Origin: Paulinella micropora
Lineage: Eukaryota; Cercozoa; Imbricatea; Euglyphida
Reading direction: 5' to 3'
Assembly (NCBI GenBank): GCA_009731375.1
Contig: BJOX01000003.1
Coordinates: 427,281 to 478,607 of the forward strand
Length of the DNA stretch: 51,327 nucleotides
The notes under the pieces are model-generated. The model saw nothing but the letters and a program-made list of their open reading frames with translations. It did no database searches and was not told the origin of the DNA. Every line of letters begins with the position of its first letter. Within the stretch, counting starts at the first letter, position 1. Shown in pieces: positions 19,485 to 29,961 of the stretch. The position numbers and the translations under genes were made by a program.

Positions 19485-20971
19485 AAGTTATTAACAATAA
19501 AACACTCTCCTTTTAAGTTATTCGTAATATACTGTGAGTAAATTTGTCACTTAGTTTGTGACTTTATTAATAATTGACTTAGTTTTATTTATTAATACTA
19601 TTGATATAAATTTTTATGAATAATTTGTAGGTGAGCTTTTAGCTTACCTGGAGCAACTTGAACAAAATGGATGGACATCCCCGGACACCGGCCGTCATTA
19701 CAAGGTTAAACTTTTTGTCACAGGTGACATGAATTGGCTCTCATGCACCGGGCATAAAGCAGCCTCTTCTGATAACTCTTATTTTTTATGCACTTGTCAT
19801 TCAGACGATAGAGCAGATTTAGAGGTAGAGGGGTGTGACTAGAAAGAGCACGGATGATGCATCACAACCCGGAAAAAAGCATGCACAATCACTGTTTCAT
19901 TTCGTCCCACTTGAAAGACTCATCCCCGACTTGCTGCACATGATGTTGCGTGTGTGCGGCCGCATGACCGATTACATTATACGAGAGATTTTGACAGGAA
20001 AGCCTCGTGTCCCTTGGAGCCTGGACATTCCGCCTGATTCCCCGTACGCGTCCCTTGACGCAAGACTCACGCAGTTCAAAGCTGTACTTGCAGGTACAAC
20101 CGGTAGGAATGGAAAGGCAATTTCCGGTTTTGAATGTCGGTAGAATGATGACAAAAAAGACCATGAATGGACAGGTCTTGATCGCGGGGTAGCGCTGCGA
20201 CGTTTTATGACGGAAATTTACGAAGACAATTTGAATTTTGAAAATATTTTCTGCCCTGGCCGCTGGAAAAATATTAAGACTTTTTGCGCGGGCTGGTGGA
20301 CTCAATTTTGCAAAATCAACAATCCTCGTATTTTCACGCATGCGGAAGCGGATTTGTGGCAAAAACAAACTCGTTCTTTGTTCCTTGAACTCACTTCCAT
20401 GAAATATCAAGGCCCCCCTCATCCTTTCATCGAGGATAAGACTTGGTATTTGAAATCACCGGGTAGAGGCAGTGAACCAAACGATATCGTTTACTGGCGG
20501 GAGGATGGAAAGGAAGTGAGTAGAGGTGAGAATGGGCCCGTTATGTGCCGGAAGGATGTATATCCTTACGGTACTTTCGATCCGGACTTCATTACTCCGT
20601 ACGTGCATCTTACCGTTTATCATATCGCATTTTTTTTGAAGGCTCACGGAACTATATACTGGTTTTCCTGCCAGTCGCTAGAGCTAGTGAACAACATGCA
20701 TTCACAGCTTTTTTTCAAGCGTAACACTCGTCGCGATACGTGGATGTTAGAGCTTTTACAGGCTAACTATCGCGTCAAAGAGCTCCAGTTCCCGGGGTAC
20801 AAGAAAAAGGACTACAAGTTCCGTTGCTCAATTTGTGCTAATTACTATGGGTACAAAAAACCTTTTCAGAAACATGAAGAAGAGTGCCGCGCTGCAGCAG
20901 AAGTTGACTTAGACCTTCTCATCTTCTTAGCAAGGAGAGGATGTGGGCGGATGAGGATTTTTTTAGATTAA
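18012..20971 (+). pseudogene. large transposase-like protein, decayed, with intron
   Basis: The plus-strand coding order is a basic N-terminus (18012-18610; KKRTERKKR, then GCVGRTGKPYLREMWQWQE), DEKEIADIAYQALLHMDCNV (18650-18860), VSADGLSASASVY with GGGWKNNWGNAEF (18860-19040), FAVDAEKKLVQGFPHPTSQ (19055-19182), an inferred intron, then GELLAYLEQ, VKLFVTGDMNWLSC, FLCTCHSDDR and PLERLIPDLLHMMLRV. The C-terminal half (20165-20971) has DFITPYVHLTVYHIAFFL, SLELVNNMHSQLFFKR and CSICANYYGYKKPFQKH. The layout (GDxxxL...CxCHxxDR, then LHxxLRV, then TPYxHxxVYH) resembles widespread uncharacterised transposase-like proteins of invertebrates and protists. I infer a mobile-element protein but cannot name the superfamily. 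At least four frame changes are present. Confidence 0.45.
19183..19629 (+). other. inferred intron in transposase-like gene
   Basis: Donor GTAACA after ...CAGTCCACAG and acceptor TTTGTAG join the frames LEELKQST and GELLAYLEQ through a split Gly codon. The interval holds a T tract of about 38 bp (19313-19349), a (TC)n tract (19448-19478) and a 12-bp inverted repeat AACGTGGGGGCA / TGCCCCCACGTT (19190 and 19291). Confidence 0.6.
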
Positions 20972-21202
20972 GAAATTTATTATTAATACAATTGCATTAT
21001 TATTAATATTAAACCGGCCTCCGTGTATCAAAGTTAAATAGTTATATTAAAACATTTTATTAATATATAATAATTCCTAGCCACTACACTAAAAAATAAA
21101 AATGTCTTAGTGCTAAAAATTGATTTTGCAGTTGATGCTGAAACCACGAGACCTAAACAAAAAAAAAAAAAAAAAACAAAAAAAAAAAAAAAAAAAAAAA
21201 GG
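20972..21202. other. AT-rich interval ending in poly-A before gap
   Basis: No gene. It contains a 20-base match (TTTTGCAGTTGATGCTGAAA, about 21123-21142) to the transposase-like gene at about 19057-19076, and it ends in A runs next to the 81-base N gap. Confidence 0.5.
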
Positions 21203-21283
21203 NNNNNNNNNNNNNNNNNNNNNNNNNNNNNNNNNNNNNNNNNNNNNNNNNNNNNNNNNNNNNNNNNNNNNNNNNNNNNNNNN

Positions 21284-21317
<34 letters not shown>

Positions 21318-21318
<1 letters not shown>

Positions 21319-21365
21319 GCTTGAGCTTGAGGCCGCTGCGTTGCGGCGGCGGCGGCGGGCGAACC

Positions 21366-21396
<31 letters not shown>

Positions 21397-22559
21397 AAGA
21401 AGAAGAAGAAGAAGAAGAAGAAGAAGAAGAAGAAGAAGAAGAAGAAGAAGAAGAAGAAAATGTTTGAAAAAAAGGGGGGGGCGGGTGGGACCTCTGGGTC
21501 CACCCACTCGTTTGCTTCGGAGTATTGCTGTTTCATTGATTTATATTTTTTGGCTGCTTTCGCGCCCTTGCTGGGCCCGCGACGCTTTACGCCCGCAGCA
21601 GGGTGTTCGAGCTTCCACTGACGCTTGCAGCCGCCGCATACATGGCCGCAAGTACTGAGAGGGGCGGGCGGTGCGGGCGCGGGCGGGGCAGCGATCTCTT
21701 CCTGTGTGTGTATATATGTGTATGCATATGCATGCATGAAATGTATGTATGTATATATGCGTGCATGAATTACCTCGGGCTCGTCGTCGTCGTCCGTGTC
21801 CACGTTCACTTCGAGCAGGCGCTCGACGTGCCGATCCATTTGCATGCAGGGGGTCCGAGGCTCATCTTCTTCCTCCCCCTTCCCCTCCTCTTTCNNNNNN
21901 NNNNNNNNNNNNNNNNNNNNNNNNNNNNNNNNNNNNNNNNNNNNNNNNNNNNNNNNNNNNNNNNNNNNNNNNNNNNNNNNNNNNNNNNNNNNNNNNNNNN
22001 NNNNNNNNNNNNNNNNNNNNNNNNNNNNNNNNNNNNNNNNNNNNNNNNNNNNNNNNNNNNNNNNNNNNNNNNNNNNNNNNNNNNNNNNNNNNNNNNNNNN
22101 NNNNNNNNNNNNNNNNNNNNNNNNNNNNNNNNNNNNNNNNNNNNNNNNNNNNNNNNNNNNNNNNNNNNNNNNNNNNNNNNNNNNNNNNNNNNNNNNNNNN
22201 NNNNNNNNNNNNNNNNNNNNNNNNNNNNNNNNNNNNNNNNNNNNNNNNNNNNNNNNNNNNNNNNNNNNNNNNNNNNNNNNNNNNNNNNNNNNNNNNNNNN
22301 NNNNNNNNNNNNNNNNNNNNNNNNNNNNNNNNNNNNNNNNNNNNNNNNNNNNNNNNNNNNNNNNNNNNNNNNNNNNNNNNNNNNNNNNNNNNNNNNNNNN
22401 NNNNNNNNNNNNNNNNNNNNNNNNNNNNNNNNNNNNNNNNNNNNNNNNNNNNNNNNNNNNNNNNNNNNNNNNNNNNNNNNNNNNNNNNNNNNNNNNNNNN
22501 NCCGGGGGGGGGGGGGGGGGGGGGGGTGTGAAGAGAGAGAGAGAAAGAGAGAGAGATAT

Positions 22560-22610
<51 letters not shown>

Positions 22611-22764
22611 CCAGCGCATCACCACTAACTTGTGGTACCCCGGCCTAAACCGGGGTACGTTGATGGTGATGTCGTTCAACGCGGTGACCCGCCAGTAGCG
22701 AATCCACCGGAACGTCGCCACCAGCACGAAGGTGCCCTCCTCCTTGAGCTCCTCCTTGGCATCC

Positions 22765-22795
<31 letters not shown>

Positions 22796-23678
22796 AAGAA
22801 GAAGAAGAAGAAGAAGAAGAAGAAGAAGAAGAAGAAGAAGAAGAAGAAGAAGAAGAAGAAGAAGAAGAAGAAGAAGGAGAAGGAGAAGAAGGAGAAGAAG
22901 AAGAAGAAGAAGAAGAAGAAGAAGAAAATGTTTGAGAGAAAAAAAGGGGGGGGGGAAACCACTGCTGCTGGGCTCCCTTTTTTATTTTTATTTTTAGTAA
23001 CCTCTGCTTTGGCTGTGAGTACTGTGGTCACCCGCCGCAACGCATTCCTGTATGCAGTTAAGATAAAGATGTCCATGTTGACATCTGGCGGCTGCCCCGT
23101 GATGGCAGCCGCCAGATTATGGAAATCCGGGAACCCTACAGCTATTACCCCGCGAGAGGGCAGGGCTGGGTAATCTTTGACTGTGTCCTTGAAAATTTTT
23201 ATGCCCGTGCCTTGTAGCATGGCTCTGACTGTACTCGGGGGGTGGTCGAAGTCGGAAACGTTGGCAAAGTCCAGGTTAGACTTGCTCCCCGCCTCAACGT
23301 AATGGCCGTGATTACAGCCTGGCCTAAAGCCCTGCGGGCCAGGGCGACTGGGGTGGTTTTAGGAAAAAGAAATAAATCCTGGTAATTTTCAAATTTTGTT
23401 TTAGGTTTTGGGCCGGGTTGGGGGTTCGGGGCTGCCACGTTGGGGGGGGGGGGGGGGGGGGGGGGGNNNNNNNNNNCCCCCACCCCCCCAACGTGCTGGG
23501 GCCAGGCATTGTTAACAAAGCGGCGCAAGGACAAAGTGACAACATACTCCTCCCCGCGCACAGCGGCGGGCCACCCCCTATTCCTCCCCTCCATTACGTT
23601 GGTTAGTTGCCGCTCCGACATCAAGTCGGCGAAGCTCGGGGGCCCGAAGAAAGGAAGCGCGCCCTGCATGTAGAAAGC
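21318..23678 (-). CDS. GC-rich multi-exon gene on the minus strand, partial, unrecognised
   Basis: Six exons can be read in order: 23678 to about 23480 (AFYMQGALPFFGPPSFADLM..., running into a gap), 23331-23002 (110 codons; GFRPGCNHGHYVEAGS, IFKDTVKDYPALPSRG, PPDVNMDIFILTAYRN), 22763-22611 (51 codons; FVLVATFRWIRYWRV, NVPRFRPGYHKLVV), gap, 21894-21774 (partial; acidic, DRHVERLLEVNVDTDDDD), 21701-21492 (70 codons; STCGHVCGGCKRQWKLEH, a Cys cluster, then KKYKSMKQQYSEANEW) and 21364 downward (Pro/Arg-rich). All five visible junctions are phase 0 with GT-AG borders, and exon lengths are multiples of three, which is strong evidence for a real gene. I do not recognise the family; the Cys cluster could bind zinc. 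The exons are more GC-rich than the surroundings. The 5' and 3' ends are unresolved. Confidence 0.6.
21365..21491 (-). other. phase-0 intron with (TTC)n tract
   Basis: On the minus strand it starts GTCCCACC after ...CCAGAG, runs through C7T7, CAAACATTTTC and about 30 TTC units, and ends TTAG. Its 3' part is shared with the intron at 22764-23001. Confidence 0.7.
21702..21773 (-). other. 72-bp phase-0 intron, ATAC-rich
   Basis: On the minus strand it begins GTAATTCATGC after GAGCCCGAG and ends in TACACACACAG. The interior is (CATA)-like simple sequence. Removing it joins acidic ...DDDDEPE to EEIAAPP in frame. Confidence 0.7.
22764..23001 (-). other. phase-0 intron with (TTC)n tract, sister of 21365-21491
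   Basis: Starts GTTACTAAAAAT after GCAGAG. It contains C9T7, CTCTCAAACATTTTC and over 45 TTC-type units, and ends TTAG. Removing it joins ...LTAKAE to DAKEEL in frame. Confidence 0.72.
23430..23500. repeat. inverted repeat interrupted by a 10-base gap
   Basis: CACGTTGGGG... before the N run faces ...CCCCAACGTG after it. The gap sits in the loop of a G/C palindrome, within the inferred intron between the first two exons of the minus-strand gene. Confidence 0.8.
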
Positions 23679-23689
23679 CTGAAAAAAAT

Positions 23690-24450
23690 AAAAACTTATC
23701 ATTAGATTCCAAGAGCACATCATATACAACAAGAAGAAACACAGAAAAGCAAAAAAGACTACACATAGCACATAGGTGAATGTGAACAAGGAGACACACA
23801 AAAACCAAAAAATTGATAAATACAAGCATACATGTCGTTAGTGGCAACGGAAAACGTGAATGAAAATGCGAATTGAAGGGGGGGGATTACTTGGGGGACA
23901 TGTAAATACAATGTAGGAACACAGGGCAAGGCAAGGGGAAAGGTATTTGACACAAACACATAAAATAGTTGTAGAAAAAAAAAAGTGCACAGACAGATAA
24001 GGAAAACAAAGTTGACAAGGACAAGGAAAACAAACATAAAAACACACGTTTTGTGCATGTTCAAGACAGCCAACATGTAAGCTAAGAGAAAACAAAGAAA
24101 ACAGGTATAGGATACATGTATTTCACAAGAGTGCAAAGTAGGGCAAATAGTAACAAGACAAAAACATAATAACGACATTTCACAACCCCCTTTCACAGCG
24201 AAAACAAACACACCAATCATGCACACAAGCATTTTTCAATCACACAACATGCATACAACAACAATACATAAAAGTTTGCAATAAAACAACATGTAGGACA
24301 ACAAAAGGGACGAAAACAACAAAATGGCGGACAGCAACAGGAGGCAGCAACTTTATGGTGTCAGTTATAGGAGAAAAAAACACATGCACACACAAATTTC
24401 TATGCAAAAGTGGATAAACACAGTATAGGAACATATGAGAACACAAAACA
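23690..24450. other. A-rich low-complexity interval, no gene supported
   Basis: Strongly A/C-biased plus strand with many ACAAAAACA-like words. Long minus-strand frames (Phe/Cys/Val/Leu-rich) follow from this composition and are not convincing proteins. It could be a long first intron of the minus-strand gene. Confidence 0.6.
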
Positions 24451-24861
24451 CAGCAAGGTATAATGTGTAGGCAACAGAAGGGAAGAAAAACAAGATGGTG
24501 GAAAGAATTTCCAAAAAAAGCACGTAACACAAGCAAACACATGCAATTTTGCAAGCACAAAACAAAAAATTGGTAGGGAAGCGTATGGTATGGTGTGGGA
24601 AGCAAGAATGTACAAAAACATTTGAATTAGTACAGTAGACACAATAAAAACAACACAGCAAGGTATAATGTGTAGGCAACAGAAGGGAAGAAAAACAAGA
24701 TGGTGGAAAGAATTTCCAAAAAAAGCACGTAACACAAGCAAACACATGCAACTTTGCAAGCACAAAATAAAAAATTGGTAGGGAAGCGTATGGTATGGTG
24801 TGGGAAGCCAGAATGTACAAAAACATTTGAATTTAGTACAGTAGACACAATAAAAACAAAA
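24451..24861. repeat. two tandem copies of a ~205-bp A-rich unit
   Basis: CAGCAAGGTATAATGTGTAG begins copies at 24451 and 24656. I note only about four differences between them. Confidence 0.93.
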
Positions 24862-24919
24862 GACAAAAAGCACACAAACCGACTTTGCTCTCAAAAAAAA
24901 AGAAAAAAAAAACTTGTTT

Positions 24920-25026
24920 TGGACAATCAATGCCCCTTCTGTGAAGACGGCCCGGAGGGAATGTGGCAATTTGTGGACAAATGTAACGCAAAACACGCAA
25001 AACCCCGGAACAAACAACTTTGCTGA
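24920..25026 (+). pseudogene. possible retroelement remnant with CPFC zinc-like motif
   Basis: The short frame contains CPFCEDGPEGMWQFVDKC then KHAKPRNK. The C-x2-C ... C spacing with a following Arg/Asn resembles the Cys-rich end of some non-LTR retrotransposon proteins. It is too short to be sure. Confidence 0.25.
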
Positions 25027-25177
25027 CGTCGTTCATTAAAACTACTAAAAAAAATTTCAAGCTAATTAAAGTAGTTTAAAAAGGATCATGCAAACTTTAA
25101 TAATACATAATTCGATTAAAATCGATTCAGCTGCGCACTTAACTTTGTTTTTGATGTTTAAAAAAACATATGAAAGC

Positions 25178-25281
25178 ATGCGCGGGTCCGGGCACGTTAC
25201 AGCAAATTTCGCCATGGCGGGGTCGAAGTATGGAGGATCTTCCACAGCGAAAACTGTGACTGCTCGGTAGGGACGGGCCAT
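25178..25281 (-). CDS. possible short exon with start codon
   Basis: From the ATG at 25281 the minus strand reads MARPYRAVTVFAVEDPPYF then DPAMAKFAVTCPDPRM before becoming AT-rich. It could be the first exon of the minus-strand gene at 21318-23678 (same strand, about 1.5 kb upstream) or an unrelated remnant. Confidence 0.3.
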
Positions 25282-25341
25282 GGTGGAAGCATCAGGCGGT
25301 AGAAATAGGGCGGAGTCTGGAGAGTGCTCCAGACTTGGTGG

Positions 25342-26600
25342 TCACGCCCGACCCTGTTTGGTATTCAATCGTTCTTGTAGTCCGGTACCAGGCCGAGCAA
25401 ACATGTAGAAGTGGCGGCGCTGCGTCGGAGCTGCAAAACGATGCTGTGGGCGTGGAGGCTGCTTGCAACGTGGGCCTTGGGAGCGTCGGAAGGCTGTCGG
25501 GCCAGAATTTGCAGGGCTGCCTTGTTGGTTGGTCCGATATGCCCGGTTGGATCGGTGCTTGCCATCGTCGGCCGGCAGATTTTGGGCCCGCTTAGCGCGT
25601 TGAGCATGTTTGCGATTCTTCTTGTAGCGGGGGCGGCCACCAAGACTACTGTTGAATGCTGGTCGAACTGGTTTCGGCTTGGGCTTGTGTGCCCCGGTAA
25701 CGCCAGTAGTGTCGATGTGAAGGCAATGGCCGTAGCCGCACTTACACCACGGTTGATGAGTTTTGTTGATGTAAAGCGCTTGCCATGCAAAGATGCCGTC
25801 TGGGACATCGTAGGCGAACCGATTGCAGTTAAGCGATGGCATGGTATCTATTAAATACCTAACAGGATCCACGCTATATTTCCCCTTGTAGACTAATTCA
25901 GCGAGCATCTGCCGGACGCGTTCCTTGTCTCTGACGCTTGCCACACCGTTGATGGCTCCTGATGCGTTGAAGAAGGCTCGGTCCAGAGAGTAAGGGATGA
26001 TGAGGCCACAGTTGCTGAAATAGTTGAGCTCCTGTAGAATTTCCTGTCAAACCGAAGTGCGAAGGCTGGGGTTGATAGCGGAGAGCTGAAATGCTGGTTT
26101 TGTAGGCCGATCGGAGGGCTTGCTACCTGCCCAGTGCTTTGCTGTGCAAATACACCATGGTAAGTGGGGTATAAAGCATGCTTTGCGTGATGCTCGGAAG
26201 GCGAAGAGGCCATCGGGAAGGTCTTGTCGGGTACCAGCGTCGAAGTCTGGTTCGCATTGGAGAAGAGGCGTACCCGTACGTTGTCCGATGTTGATCCAAT
26301 GGGCCATCTTGTGTCAAAGGGGGCGTTGCCAATCCGGGTCAAGCTTGTCCGTAAGATAGGCTGTAACGGCGTTGAGTCCGCCGGAGGAGATGCAGCAGAT
26401 CCATTCCATGTGCGCAAGGTGATTGAGCTGTTTCAAAATCTTGAGGCGCATGTCCGTACGTAGGTCGGGGTTGATGGCAGCAAGGCGGAACATACCAGGG
26501 ACCTGTGTAGATCGGTTTTGGGGCCGATTCAAGAGGAGGCCATTCTGCCTGTTGTCTTTGTCGCGACCGTCAGTGCATGGAGTGGGTCGACGGCGATGTC
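25342..26600 (-). pseudogene. unrecognised protein with internal repeated modules
   Basis: Several minus-strand frames carry related segments: LPDGLFAFRA ... LPWCIC near 26160-26230 and VPDGIFAWQA ... PWCKCGYGHC near 25730-25800; AINPSLRTS near 26050 and AINPDLRTD near 26470. This indicates a protein built from at least two or three diverged repeats of roughly 120-140 residues. A Lys/Arg-rich tail follows (KPKPKPVRP, GGRPRYKKNRKH). No known domain was recognised, and frameshifts separate the modules. Confidence 0.4.
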
Positions 26601-28970
26601 ACCGCAGTTGAGGAAGACGATGAGATGCGGCCGTAGGTGGCTGGCTACCTGTCGGACCGGGCGAGTTTGGTTTTGTCTCGTCGTCGTCATTGTCGTCTCG
26701 TCTCGGGTGCGGAGTCGGCTGTCTGGTGGTTACAGGCTGTCTTTGGGACTCTAGGTGGAGTAGATGCAGGCAATCTGCTTGCAGTATTCTGGATAACGGG
26801 TGTCGAAGCGGGAGCTGGTCTTGGGGTGCTGGTGGGCGCCGGGCCCGAGCTGGAGCTCGAACTGCTGAACTGGCGTTGAAGCCGAACGGTATGATGTCCA
26901 CATCCGCGTCAACGTCGATTGGGCGTGCACTGGATCCTAGTGCTCCGGGCTGTTCGGCGGTGATCGGGCACACGTCGAAGCCTGGGTCGATGAACTCATC
27001 GAAGGGATAGCCGATGCGGTAGTGTCCGCGCGTTTCCCACGGGCTCAGCGTTCTGACTCGAAGGGGAAGGTTCAGCAGGGTCTCGAACTTGAGATCCGTC
27101 GCAGACATCTTCAATTCGCAGTGAAAACGGCGGAGGCGTTCCGTAGTGTCGGCTGACTTCAGATTAATCCAATGTCCCGCAGGGGTGTGCTCGTCTTCCG
27201 GCAAAGCCGCGGATTTGTTGTCCGCCCTTCATCTAGGATGTGGGGATTAGGGTGAAAGATTTCGCGCATGCGAGTGCACGGGACGCCGATGGGGTAACCT
27301 CGTAAACGTTTCTCTCGCGAGTTCGGGTTGACGATGTCGTAGTCGCAGGGAACAGTGTCCGTAGGATGGTGGACTACGTAGATCTCGCGGCTGTTGCGAA
27401 GGCCGGTTTGACTGGCGATGAGGAAGATAGCGATTTGAGCTATGATCCATTCCACGTTGTCGTATCGAACCCATTGAAACGTAGTGGGCCACGTCCTGTT
27501 GTTGGCTTCTGGGCAGTCGGGGACCAATTGTGGGCCTCCCGAAAATAGTTGGAGAGGTTGCTGTCGGCTTCTTGAGAGCCGCCTAGAGTGCACTTGCCTG
27601 TGGCGGCCTTTACCTTCAGGGTCAGTCCCATCCAATGGTCTCGAATGATGGAGTCGACAAACTTGCCATCGGCCGAGATGTTGTAGTAGATGGTCAGGGA
27701 ACTTTGGTTGACGTAGCTCCGACGGAGGTCAACCGTGCATTCGTAGCTTCGCTCGCGTACAGGTACATCGGAGATATCGTAGTAGGAGTCCGTTGCGGTG
27801 ATCTTCAGCCATATAGGATCAATGCAAGGGAGTCGGTGGAAGTAGTGCTGTAGAGCGAAGCAGCGTTCTCGTGTCGGGAGTTTGAACACGTAGCGTTGGG
27901 TGGTGCCGAATCCAGGAGTCATGGTGTATTGGCCTGAAGACGGGGTTTCCATACAACACCAGGGGAACAGCAATTCACTTTCGGCCAGTACGTCCAGAAC
28001 AGTGTCCCGAGGGGTAGCTTCCGGGGTGCTGCCGACGATGAGTCCAAGATGCGATGACATCTTATATCCCCCATGGGCGTTGAAGGGGATGATAGGACAT
28101 ACCGGTGTAGAAATAATCCACGTCTCCGGTGGGCTCCACGTGACGGCCGACGAGGGCCGAACACACAAGTTGTGCCGTGCGTCCATGCACCGGGCCGAAG
28201 TGAAAAAGATGGAGGTCAATCCGGTCCTGAGGAAGCTGTACATCATGGTGGAGCCTTTCGGTTCGTTGGGAATTCCTGCTACTACGTCGGTCGTGAGCCC
28301 GTCTATTTGAGTCCGTAACAGACGTTGGTGCGCGAGGTTGGGAAGTCTGAGTAGGCATAGGGCTTCGGTGTTGACGACGCCAATTGGGGTCTCATCGGCC
28401 GACAAAAGGGCAAGTCGCAGTGTGATGTCGCGATACGTATCCGGGTCTATCTCGTGAGGCGTATTACGAGGCGGCCAGTAGTGCTGCATGAGGTGCGTAG
28501 GCTGGTCGCAATTAAGACCGAATGTAGCGACATCGAATCGGACTGCTTCTTGGCCCCAAGGGGTGCGTCTGTACATCTGGCGAGGGTCGGTTCGTAACCA
28601 GGTGTGACTCTGTTGAGTGCGTGGGATCGCCGAGCTGGACGATGAGCTCGATGACCCACTTAGGACGAGCCCGATGATGAATTCGATGATGAGCTCGATG
28701 ATGAGCTCGATGATGAGCTCGATGATGAGCTCGACGCTGCGTCCCATGGAGTGAAAGTCCGTGCCAAGAGCGGGAAAGAAATGAAGTTGCAGTGATCAGT
28801 GTGCGGAAAGTACATGCGTTCTACGGATGCCCATCTGATCTCATTCTCCGATGGCGGGATCTGGTAAGTCCCACGCCCGTCGTCTGCCGTGCGCAGCAAC
28901 GCTCGTTCCACTCGAGGGCGAATCATTGGCGGCATTATGCCAGATGGCATTGTCGGGCCATAGGCCTTGG
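26601..28970 (-). pseudogene. unrecognised large protein, central part
   Basis: The frame 28747-27440 is open for 435 codons and looks like real protein (TPWGQEAVRFDVATFGLN, ELLFPWCCMETPSSGQY, RYVFKLPTRERCFALQH, DSYYDISDVPVRERSYEC). Neighbouring frames carry RTFTPWDAA (about 28745) and RVRTLSPWET (about 27040), so an R-x-x-S/T-P-W motif recurs three times (with RRTPWGQ at about 28560). No RT, integrase or RNase H motif was found. The apparent N-terminal ELIIELII repeat is an artefact of a GATGAGCTCGAT simple repeat, which in the neighbouring frame encodes poly-Ser. Confidence 0.4.
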
Positions 28971-29940
28971 CTGGTGATCATCTGCTCCGGGATCCAGTAA
29001 CCAAGGTGTTGGCATCTGGGGTGCGTACCGGCAAGGCAAACGGAGGCTATCGTCGGGAAGTAGTTGGCGTAGACTTCTTTGACAATCCACAGGTCTCCAT
29101 CCGTACCAGGAGTGATTCTAGTAGGGCACGTAGGTTGGGTTGGGCTTATCCATATGTCCGGTACTGGCCGAACCGAATGGTAGGTCTCGGGTTGAGCCGG
29201 GCCCGCGTTTAGGACGGCCGATGGAGTGGCGACCTCAGTTTGCCGGAGGTGTGTGTGGTTACCGATGCGGCCGCGGTCAGATGGTGTCATTAGCTGAGGT
29301 TCAAATACTTGGAGCGCGCTGAGGGAAAATTCATCCAGACGGCCGCGTCCGACGATGGGGGACACGTTGACGCCCGAGGATGGCATGGGGGCCTCTGCTG
29401 GCCGGCCAAGTAAGTCGCTGACGGGGTGGACACTCCTGTCCAAGGATGGCACTGCTGGCGCTGGTCCCGAGCAAGAGACGACGCGGGGTCATCTGCAGAC
29501 TTTCCTTCTCGAACTGGTGTCGATCTGCCGGGTCGACGTGGGGTCGGCTCGATCGGCAGCGGGGGTAGCGGGGTCTGTGGGGCATCCTTGAGGCCGCTTG
29601 TAAGGTCCCCGCTGACTTCACGCGCAGGTAAGCAGCCGGCAATCACAGGCGCCATCGCTCCTTGTGATAATGAGGATGATGATGACGGCGATGATGACGA
29701 AGCCAAAGATGGTCCGATCGATGGCGCAGCGGCGACGACCGAGGATGGCGAAGCCAAAATCAAAGCGGATGATGAAGATGATGATGCCGAAGATGACGAC
29801 GACGACGATGATGCTGCGTAGCTTAAGGAGCGTCGTGTCAACGAGGCCTTGCCTTGGGATTGAGCGAGCTGTCGTACCAGTTCATCTTCCCGTTTCCAGG
29901 CTGAGTTCAACCACCATGTAGTCGAAGGTGTTTGTGCCAC
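28971..29940 (-). pseudogene. unrecognised protein segment with Ser-rich tract
   Basis: Minus-strand frames: 29452-28841 (LGYWIPEQMITSQGLWPDN, WISPTQPTCPTRITPG) and 29940-29290 (WWLNSAWKREDELVRQLAQ, a serine run from GATGAT repeats, then Pro-rich PLPPLPIEPTPRRPG). Continuous in orientation with the regions on both sides. Function unknown. Confidence 0.35.
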
Positions 29941-29961
29941 TTGAGAGGAAGGTGTGGCCTT

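Larger units (their letters stand above)
21203..22610. other. assembly gaps flanked by homopolymers and (GA)n / (GATA)n
   Basis: N runs at 21203-21283 and 21895-22501. The edges are poly-A, poly-G, (GA)n and (GATA)n, typical of sequencing and assembly failure in simple repeats. The true lengths of the intervals are unknown. Confidence 0.95.

Noticed and set aside
21110-22997. Frames rich in K, R, F or X spanning gaps and (AAG)n
   Set aside because: Artefacts of simple repeats and N runs; the real exons lie on the minus strand between them.
23578-25060. Several minus-strand frames up to 205 codons (Phe/Cys/Leu-rich)
   Set aside because: Strand-biased A/C composition and a tandem duplication explain them; no domain character.
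27635-29821. Plus-strand frames opposite the unrecognised protein, including an acidic GATGAT-encoded one
   Set aside because: Weaker protein character than the minus-strand frames; the acidic run is a simple-repeat translation.
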